Source: Hofstenia miamia (taxonomy: Eukaryota; Xenacoelomorpha; Acoela). From it: a stretch of 64,000 nt of DNA. The stretch covers positions 170,140 through 234,139 of the forward strand of contig SCFE01000050.1 in assembly GCA_004352715.1 (NCBI GenBank), in the 5' to 3' direction. Shown one piece after another: positions 55,965 to 64,000 of this stretch. The notes beneath the pieces were generated by a model. That model was not told the DNA's origin. It was given only the letters and a program-made list of their open reading frames with translations, and did not search any database. How positions within the stretch are numbered: the first letter of the stretch is position 1; the number at the start of each line of letters is the position of its first letter. A program made the translations under genes and the position numbers.

Positions 55965-58602
55965 ACTGCTTTTTGAAGTAATCATCTTTTACAATTTACA
56001 TCAACTTACATCAGCAAAAAGCAAGAGGGAGTTTTCAGAAACGCTCTTTGCTTGTAGCGGACAAAATTTAGATGAAGTATTGCACCAGTCAACAATGCTG
56101 ATTAAACTTAAACAGAAGGCTTTTTGTAATTTGCAAAGCTTAAGCTTTCAAATGAATTTTTTACTGTATTTCAAATACCAATTAAAACATTAGCCAAAGC
56201 TCGGCCAGGCCCAATTCCAAATCTACTCTGCCTAGTAATGTCATTTACATTTTTGCCTTTCTATTTTTTTAAAAGACTTGCAAATTTAAAACGTACTGTA
56301 TATCTGACTTGATGTTAATTGACGTGTTCACGAAAATGTATTGAGATTGATAAACTGATTAGAATTATGCACTCGACAAATGGTAGCCGTTTGGAAGGAC
56401 GTTGCAGGTGCCAACATGGAACAAAACTAGCGCATTGATTTCCATTGAGGAATGTTGATCTTGGCAAAAATGCATGTTTACTATAATTAAGACACTAAAA
56501 TGCCATTGAGAAGAAAGTGCTCTTAACCTGACACAATTCTACCATCTCGCTTTACTTTCTTTAGACGAACACCAATGTAAAATCGCATCATAAAATGCAG
56601 TAACGAATCCTAATTAGAACTAAAGAAAATTTCATCAACCGATGCAGAGCAAACATTGGAAAATCTTGTTTATTCGACTGTTTGTTTTCTAAAAACTCAT
56701 GGAAAGCCCATCTCTTTCTGACAAACGCGTAGGTTGAATCTTACTTCTTGAACTTTTGCATCGAGTATGCGGAGTGAAAACGACCCACGCGTGCATTGGG
56801 CGTCCTGCAGGAGCTCACTTCACCTAGCAATAGAAATTAACAGCTTCAAACAAAATTATTCCCATAATCAAAATGGCAGAACTCGGTAGAATTAGCGTCG
56901 TTTTGAAAGGTTCATAAAAACATTGAGAATATCAATGGGTTGCTGCAATTTGTGAAAACTGCCCGAACAAAAGTTTTCTAACTCAAGCAGATCCTATCTT
57001 ATTGGTGCAAAGACGCAAGGAAGACAATTTAACATTAACTACAAAATGTCTTCTCAAATTTCAAAATTGTGTTTTCAAGGCTAACAGCAATTTCTTCAAA
57101 ACGATGACTAACTAATTCATATAAATCCAATGTAAGCTAGTGGCACACATAGAAATACCACATTAATATTAGACTACAATGAACATGGTCGCAGTGGTAT
57201 GCACGAATTTTGATACAGCTAAGAAATATCTAAAATAAAAGTCCATTGATGTAAAGTCAAGTTAAAACATGAATAATAAACTGTTACAAACATTAATTCA
57301 TAATCTTAAAATGAGAATTTTTCGCTCTTACGCAATGATTTTGCTCTTAGAACAAAACCGCAGGTAACAATTACTTCAATAATATTCCGATTAGCCACAG
57401 TGAATTGCATATAATTCGGGTTGCATATTCATTCATGGAAATAATTCTTAAGGCATTAATATTCATTTTCTAAAATTGGAATCTGAAACCAAACATGTTC
57501 AATACTACTGACAAGTTATATACATACTGTGTGCTTCATAGCTAACTGTTAATGGAAAACAGATTTACTGTGCATGTATGTTTCCAATATCGCGCATGCA
57601 TGATTCAAATAGAAGATGATATTAAGTCCTGGCACATACATTAACTATGAAGTTTTTTTGACAAGGTAATTCTCCTTAACTTGGAATTATAACATTTGTT
57701 ATATGGCTTCGACAGTTTTAGCATAGTGGACGTATAGTTTTTGACTGACATTCATTTTCAGACTGCATATTGCTGATCATTGTTAATAGCATATTGTAAT
57801 TATTATAATGGACACATAGAACGTGTTTTCATCATGATTTTCTAAATTTTATGAAATAGTTATATTTAACAGCATTTTCATATTTTATGACCGAATTTCT
57901 TACTGGAGATCGTTAGGAAAAATAAACACATTAAAGGGGTTGCAGTTGACATATTTCCTGAAAAAAACAAAAAATGGTAAAAAAACTGGTATTTTCTTGC
58001 CAAAGACCTCTACAAATATAATAACAGAAAATGTACTACTACGTTAAGATATTAATTAATCTATTCAGCCTCTAAAATAAGAGACTTCTTAAAGATGCAA
58101 CCGAATACTGTTCACTAGTTTAATTTTTATTCCTTGAGTTAAACATAAATAATTGAATAAAAAATCGCCGACTGTTATTCAATTACTTCAAAGCGTATAG
58201 TAAATTGCATCTAAAAAGGAATATTTCAATAATTAATTATTTCATTTAATACTAAATTTTACAGTAATAAATAACAATTTGTACAAACTAAGGAATCACA
58301 CTGAAAGCTGTTTTAAACAAGACCTACTAAGTATTTTATTAAAAAAATATTAAAGCCATTCACGGTTGATACTATGACAGAAACATTGTAAAAATTTGGG
58401 TATTTTTATTAAATGGAGTGTGGTTTTTTTGTAAATAACTGCATAATAAGGCAATCATATGCACCCAAGCTCATCGAGTGCAAAAATTTCTAAAAATCAA
58501 AACAGTCGCTGATTCATGGTTTGCACATTTAATGACAAAATTAATAAAAGTTTAAACAACTTTCAGAAAGCACATTGTATAAATTTCTAATCGAATCTGG
58601 AA
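55965..58602. other. No supported gene
   Basis: 2.6 kb of AT-rich DNA. Further exons of the thioredoxin gene at 58.6-58.9 kb would be expected on its 3' side here (minus strand), but none could be recognised. Confidence 0.5.
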
Positions 58603-58887
58603 TCACCATGAAAAATGTGAGTGAACTCTGACAAATCCGAGTAAATTAGGCACGTTGAGCGGAATGTGATCAGGATAAACATAGCTGGAGTTCTTGTCAT
58701 TAGCTGGATAAATGATAATCGTAGGATACTTGGATACGGTGTGCTCGAATGGCAGATATTCCACCGTTGATTCGACTTTGGCGAAAACGATATTTTTGTT
58801 TGGAATGTCGAACGCTGCCAAATTGAATATGAGGAAGGCAGACTTACAATAAATGCAACCTCGACTATAATGAAGAAGAACAATATC
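58603..58887 (-). CDS. Thioredoxin-domain exon, TXNDC11-like
   Basis: The acceptor TTTTAG ends at 58888. The frame reads DIVLLHYSRGCIYCKSAFLI, then IVFAKVESTVEYLPFEHTVS, KYPTIIIYPANDK and YPDHIPLNVPNLLGFVRVHS. CIYC sits at the thioredoxin CxxC position after a hydrophobic strand, and YPT is the cis-Pro loop. The tail YPxDxPxxxPNLLxFxxxHS resembles the last thioredoxin domain of TXNDC11, an endoplasmic-reticulum PDI-like protein, and the spacing aligns without gaps from memory of that family. The frame stays open to a TGA at about 58605-58603. A donor probably lies near that end but its exact site is unsure, so the right-hand coordinate is maximal. Upstream exons lie beyond the P-like transposon or outside the window. 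Confidence 0.7.
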   Translation of the reverse strand, partial: DIVLLHYSRGCIYCKSAFLIFNLAAFDIPNKNIVFAKVESTVEYLPFEHTVSKYPTIIIYPANDKNSSYVYPDHIPLNVPNLLGFVRVHSHFSW

Positions 58888-58991
58888 CTAAAATCATAAT
58901 TTTAAATCATTGGATTCGTTCAAATTCAAGACTTTATTAACATTTGCTAGTCAAAAAAATATTGTGTATTTATCCTTCCACGGCTTGCTAG

Positions 58992-59014
58992 AATCACGGC
59001 CTGGCGATTTGCTG
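58992..59014 (+). repeat. Left terminal inverted repeat of the P-like element
   Basis: AATCACGGCCTGGCGATTTG plus CTG is the reverse complement of 61712-61733, with similarity continuing imperfectly inward (AAAATGAGGCC near 59026; GGCCTCATTTT near 61690). Confidence 0.8.
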
Positions 59015-59231
59015 TAAAATGAAAATAAAATGAGGCCGTTTAATTCAATAGTGTGTTAGTATAAAGATGCGCCTCATGTGATGGGAATTTGAGCAACTTG
59101 TCCATTGCACACAAGGTGAACCTCGATTGCACACTGCTATAATTTAGTTATGATAATTTACATATTGTGACTCATGTACAATACTTTGTATTCTATATTT
59201 TAAATTACTCTTGTATATTGTTTTCGTCATT

Positions 59232-61095
59232 ATGGGAAGAAAATGCTGTGTGCTACACTGCACATCTGGTTACGCTAGTAACAATGCCAAGCTAACACAA
59301 TTTACATTTCCCAAAAATGAATATTTAAAAACGAAATGAAACCTTGCAACACGTAGGAAGTTCTTTAATATAACAATCGACAACAATTTGTGAGTTTCAT
59401 TTTGAAAAGAGTTGCTTCCGGTTAACTGCTACTGGTAGAAAGAAACTGCTTCAGGATTCAGTCCCCACTATTTTTGATCATATTCCTTGAAGTGTTCAGG
59501 TTAGAAAATTTTATATAATGGCGCAGCACGCATGATTTTATTAAATTTAATTTGCTTATGTTTATATGGATTGCTTGGCAAAGACAGCATTAACAATTTG
59601 ATCTAATTTTTGATATATCTTAACATCAAATTTTAATATTTGTTATTTTGCATTACATTGTACATTTGTACGTGTCTTTTATAGTGATTTTATACTTTTT
59701 ACATGTACAGTACATTTATTGATAGTTGAGCAAAATGTAATAGTCTGTTTATATAAATTAATATTTCGCACATGGCTTACAAATTTAATGGTGCAGGTTA
59801 AATTCTAAAAAAAAGAATGAAAATATTTGCTTAATCGTAAAAAATGTACCTCTATTTTAATTTTTACACATTATTATTCCCTATATTTTAGGTAACCACT
59901 CAAGGAACAATCCCAAGAAAGCCTCCCAAGCATAGAAGACTACCTGATGAACTTCCTTCATTCAATGCAATTGATCGAATCAAATCTTTGGCAGATTTTG
60001 ACAAATCTATTTGTCCTGAAGGCTGGCACTTCGAAAAACTTGAATAACTTGTTCGAATCTATAATTTGTCAAGTCCAGTGCCAGTAGTAAAGGAATCTAT
60101 ACTTATTTATGATGATCTTCATGTCGGGCTCTATATCAATGGATGTAGTGTGCCTCACCCAACATGGTTTCGTGATTCAAGAAGCAAGATTCATTAAAAA
60201 TCACAGGTATTAGAATTGTGTTGCTATTTGCAACATCGGATGGAAAATAATGACCATCCAGTAATTGACGATCTTGCACAAAGAAGATATAACAACAAAC
60301 TCAAGTTCACTGCACCCGTTATTCGGTTTGATTAATGCTTCGTTTCACTTCAACAGCTCCATATAAAGTTGTTAAGGAGCATCTTCCAATTGGGCAATTG
60401 CTGAATTCGTCAAAATAATATTTGTATGGTGGTTTACTCTCAACGCAAAAAGTACTACTCATCCCTTACATTTATCAAGAGGAATTCGTCAAGATGACTA
60501 CAAACTTGTGTTCTTAGAGTATTTTGTTGATTGGCTTGAAAGATGGCGAAATTCAAATCTCCCAGGCTTCACTACGCAGACCTTCAATGCAGCTATTGTT
60601 TCAACAAAATCCATTGTTGCTTTTGCTAATGTGATTCTTTCGGAAGGTAAATTAACAACTCTTTTGACCTCGAGGTTTCATCAAGATGCTTTAGAAAATA
60701 TATTCGGGCGCTATCCTCAAATGAGCAGTGGTCGTTTTTTAGTTGGTTTACATGAAGCTGAGCGGTCTGAAAGAATTATAAAAATTAAATCATTTCTACG
60801 CGATCATCAGTCAACTGAACTTTATAAGATTTTAAATATAGATAAGATTCCGTGTTTGTCCGAAATTCCTTTGATAACCGACAAGAACTGTTATCCAGAA
60901 TTTTCCGAATTTGAAGAGGAAGTGATTCCATACGTTTCTGGTTATGTTTGTAATAAAATATTTTCGCATATTCAGATTAAGTCATGTGTGCCTTGCAAAG
61001 AAATATTTGCATGTTTGGAAAAGGTTTCTGACATTAAAATATATTCAATACCTAAACCGCGGTGGATTGTCAATCCCATATGTAGTCATCTATAA
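59232..61095 (+). pseudogene. P-element/THAP9-like transposase, degenerate
   Basis: The ATG at 59232 opens a THAP zinc finger: MGRKCCVLHCTSGYASN, FTFPKNEYLKTK, then (after a stop and frame shift) CEFHFEKSCFRL and DSVPTIFDHIP. Together these give the C2CH ligands Cys5, Cys10 and C-x2-H. A probable intron (59490-59892, acceptor TTTTAG) separates it from the transposase body, which runs from VTTQGTIPRKPPKH through several stops. The intact C-terminal segment 60508-61095 reads LTSRFHQDALENIFGRYPQM, matching the TSRLNQDxLENxFGxxR block of P-element transposases, and HLSRGIRQDDYKLVF just upstream. At least six lesions make it inactive. It is enclosed by the TIRs at 58992 and 61733, total 2.7 kb, close to a full-length P element. 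Confidence 0.85.
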
Positions 61096-61474
61096 GATTA
61101 GTCAATGTAATTTTGCCTTACTTAAAAAGATAGCAAATGATATCTTTTTCAATTTTCTGTTATGTTTCTTATGCAAAATTTAGACGATTTTTTCTCTTTT
61201 TGTGCAGAGCATTCAACTCTAATAAAACAAATTTGCTGCCAAACGTGGGTGAACATTTTTTNNNNNNNNNNNNNNNNNNNNNTCAATCCCATATGTAGTC
61301 ATCTATAAGATTAGTCAATGTAATTTTGCCTTACTTAAAAAGATAGCAAATGATATCTTTTTCAATTTTCTGTTATGTTTCTTATGCAAAATTTAGACGA
61401 TTTTTTCTCTTTTTGTGCAGAGCATTCAACTCTAATAAAACAAATTTGCTGCCAAACGTGGGTGAACATTTTTT
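61070..61474 (+). repeat. 192-bp direct duplication around a 21-N gap
   Basis: 61070-61261 and 61283-61474 are identical copies on each side of the Ns. This is most simply an unresolved overlap left by the assembler, not a biological repeat. Confidence 0.85.
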
Positions 61475-61711
61475 TCAACATACTTCATTAAAGCATTCGC
61501 GATAGAAGAAAAACTGGAAAAGTTCATGGATTGAAGCAATCTAGGAAAAAATAATGATTTTGTATGTGTTGGCTATATATTGGGTTTTATTAAAACCCAA
61601 TTTCTTTTGTTATGTGATCGAATATTCAATTTTTTTATATCTAAACTAGGAGTATTTGAATCTAACAGTAATTATCATTTGTATACAATGGCCTCATTTT
61701 TTAACAGTTTG

Positions 61712-61733
61712 CAGCAAATCGCCAGGCCGTGAT
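61712..61733 (-). repeat. Right terminal inverted repeat of the P-like element
   Basis: CAGCAAATCGCCAGGCCGTG plus AT, the complement of the left terminus. No matching 8-bp target duplication outside, so the insertion is old. Confidence 0.8.
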
Positions 61734-62398
61734 CTTTCAGTAAGTACTTATAAACAAGCATAAGCAAGTCTATTTGGCGTTAACTACTGACATATACTGG
61801 CAATAAAAATTGGCACTAAATTGATTTCCATTAACAGTTCGATGTCCTTATAACCCATGGACTCCTAGGTATATTTTGGAAATGCCTTTCTCATAATTAG
61901 ATTTTAATAACGTCGTTTTAAAGTATATATGATAAAAGATTTTTGATTTCACTAATCAAAAAAATTAATCTTAGTGCTAAAAATCAAAGTTAAAAGTTTG
62001 ATCATTGCAACACTATGCAACTTCTTCTACACTTTGTTTCTGGGATTTAAGCCTGATTTTTAGAATTTTTATATTGGATAAATGCAAAAAAGTTGTGAAA
62101 CAATAGCTAAAGTTTGCCATTCTTATTAAACTGATCTTCAAAATCAATAAGTGATACGCCTTTTTACTATTCTATTAGTTATCTGTTCTTCATATTTTGT
62201 AAAATATACTAAAAATACATACAAATTCTAAATAAACAAACTATTCTTAGAATTGCAATCTTTGAGCACAATTTTTATTTTTTAATCTTGTATGATAAAA
62301 GATAACAATTAACGAAATCATCGTTCCATAGTGTAATTTGTCAAGTTCAATACCGGGATATTTATCATCGGTGCTGAATTTTAATTTCGGTAGTATTA
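61734..62398. other. Nothing recognised
   Basis: AT-rich DNA between the P-like element and a possible terminal exon. Confidence 0.4.
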
Positions 62399-62490
62399 TT
62401 AGCTGAACGTATTGGCTGCAAAATCGCGTATATTGTCATCACTGTCTTCCCAACTCAAAACAGGTTGACAATGCATTTGAAGTATAAATC
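62399..62490 (-). CDS. Possible terminal exon of an unknown gene
   Basis: A good acceptor (TTTATGTTTCAG, ending at 62491) is followed by two bases and 29 codons encoding FILQMHCQPVLSWEDSDDNI and then RDFAANTFS, ending with TAA at 62401-62399. Base composition is more balanced than that of the flanks. No family is recognised, and no upstream partner exon was found before the window ends, so this is only a candidate. Confidence 0.3.
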
Positions 62491-62974
62491 CTGAAACATA
62501 AATATTTTACAGAAACTCAATAAAAAGTTTAACGACTCCATTAAATTTTAATCCCAGAAATTGAAATTCTACATTGCTGTCCAATTCCCATTTTGAAAGC
62601 ATATCACTTTGATGAATTACTGTTTATTACTTTGCAGTTAACAAAGTTGTCTCATAACATCGCATTCCAATAAAGGGCCATGCAAACTGCATAATGCCTG
62701 AAAATACAATTTTGGCCATAGCCAATGCATTGAGCTGTTAACAAAATTCACCTAAACTTTTTAATTTAAACCAAAAGATGTGAACATATGCCAGCAAGGT
62801 GTCAAATAGTGTTGATAAAATAACATTTGAGATTAAATCATGAAATTGAAGACAAAGCCATTGAAAGAGTGCGATTTAACTATTTTTGATAAAGGTTTGT
62901 AGATCTAAAAAACTACGTCTCTACAAAATATATAATTGACCATTAATTAAAAATGTCTAAACAGAACAATTTTA

Positions 62975-63677
62975 TTTACCGGACACAAAGGAAAAACTTT
63001 GTTAAATTAAAACACATTCAACAAAATAACAAACAAACACTATTCTAATTTAATTTTATATGAGAAATACCAATATCATATCAAAACAACAATATTATTA
63101 AATGCTGACTTGATAATTGCAATGTTTTAAAAGTATAAAAGTATCAAACACATCGTAGAAAAAGAATTTGATTCGCCAATAATTTCTCATCCGTTACGTT
63201 TAAGGGAATATTCTAGAATCAGAAAATGTTGGAAGATTCTAGAATACAAAATAACGTTATAGAAATCTTTCTAACTGCAGTCATTCCTTAGCTGACATCT
63301 TCATTAGAAGGTAGCCTACATTTTACGCTTGTCTGAATCAATTATTTAGCTGCACAGAGATGGTTTGGGATATAGCATATGTGCTAATTTTGTGGACAGT
63401 ACTCCAATCGCTTAGAAGCAGTTTTGGCTGCTAAAGGTCACATGACGAAATAGTGAGTAAATTTTTTTGCAATATGTTGGATACTTTTTGAACCTTAACT
63501 ATTACAAAATAGCAATTATCAAGTCAACATTTGTTAATATTGTCGTTTTGATATGAGGTTAGTATTTTCCATGTAAAATTACATTAGAATAGTGTTTGTT
63601 TATGTTATTTTGTTGAATGGACTTTAATTAATTAAAGTTTTCCCTTTGTGTCGGATACTTTTTGCACCCACTGTAGG
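62975..63677. mobile_element. Long inverted-repeat (foldback-type) element
   Basis: The left arm (about 62975-63145) is inverted relative to the right arm (about 63495-63655), roughly 85% alike by eye. Shared segments include GGACACAAAGG, CATTCAACAAAATAAC and ATATCAAAAC-ACAATATT. The right end terminates as CGGATACTTTTTGCACCCAC followed by TGTA, a Tc1/mariner-like terminus, and the matching left terminus is lost. The 350-bp spacer includes another GGATACTTTTTGAACC copy and no coding sequence. Confidence 0.75.
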
Positions 63678-63965
63678 TGCATTACAAATTTCAATCGCTT
63701 CAGTTCAAACAGTGATCTCAATTAAATAGGGAATGGATAAAATCACTTAAAACGTAATGAATAATGTGCAAAGCGATTTTTGTACTCATTTTTAATGGAC
63801 ATTAATGCTCTGAGAAAAATAGTTAACAATTTAATGTTTACAGGAAATGAATCATAAAACACTTAAATTTTATATTTTAACACAAATTCGTTTAATTATA
63901 AACTTCTCCCAATCAAAATCGATTGCTGTGTGAGTGATTGAACATGGCCAAAAAATTGAGGATGA

Positions 63966-63966
<1 letters not shown>

Positions 63967-64000
<34 letters not shown>
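63967..64000. repeat. (TA)n at the window edge
   Basis: At least 17 TA units running to the end of the window. Confidence 0.9.

Noticed and set aside
1-64000. CRISPR array, bacterial operon or prophage
   Set aside because: No regularly spaced repeats and no prokaryotic gene layout; spliced exons and animal transposons throughout.

Overview
This window is AT-rich animal nuclear DNA. Host genes are split into short exons by GT-AG introns, there are many (TA)n and (TAA)n tracts, and degenerate metazoan transposable elements are everywhere. There is no sign of a prokaryote, organelle or CRISPR array. The families present fit a low-GC invertebrate, but the phylum cannot be settled from this sequence: CR1/L2-like, Rex1-like and R4/Dong-like LINEs, a Ty3-like element, hAT, Tc1/mariner, piggyBac-like and P/THAP elements, plus a cholinesterase-like membrane protein. 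N runs (16386-17385, 19269-19367, 27472-27501, 28681-28765, 52541-52710, 54104-55103, 61262-61282) and single Ns (25567, 37046, 37376, 48935) mark assembly joins. Most long N runs abut (TA)n, and several joins are flanked by repeated sequence.

The main host gene is on the minus strand and spans about 27 kb, from 31506 to 4175. Exons I assembled by hand encode a signal peptide, a full-length cholinesterase/carboxylesterase-like ectodomain, one transmembrane helix and a short cytoplasmic tail, as in neuroligin-type adhesion proteins. The catalytic Ser is Gly, the catalytic His is Val and the oxyanion-hole motif is altered, so the protein is predicted to be non-enzymatic. Exon 4 lies in a 253-bp tandem duplication, and the complete copy carries an in-frame stop. 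The 12.7-kb first intron contains a second, intronless gene on the same strand (20038-21528) encoding a SAM-like plus ankyrin-repeat protein.

From 31.5 to 39 kb lies a block of CR1/L2-like LINE sequence: ORF1 with an SGNH-hydrolase-like domain, an ORF2 start with a hydrophobic segment followed by a 2A-like motif, and a broken reverse transcriptase. Where the LINE endonuclease should be there is a compact plus-strand unit (36186-37000): CCAAT, E2F-like, CRE and TATA motifs, a 173-codon ORF of possible OB-fold type, and a polyadenylation signal. This is the least explained object in the window.

The right third (39-64 kb) is mostly non-coding and repeat-derived. It holds a Tc1 relic, an R4/Dong-like LINE with a (TAA)n tail next to a truncated Ty3-like gag-protease, several MITEs, a TXNDC11-like thioredoxin exon on the minus strand (about 58.6-58.9 kb), a P-element-like THAP transposon with terminal inverted repeats (58992-61733) and a long inverted repeat near the right end.
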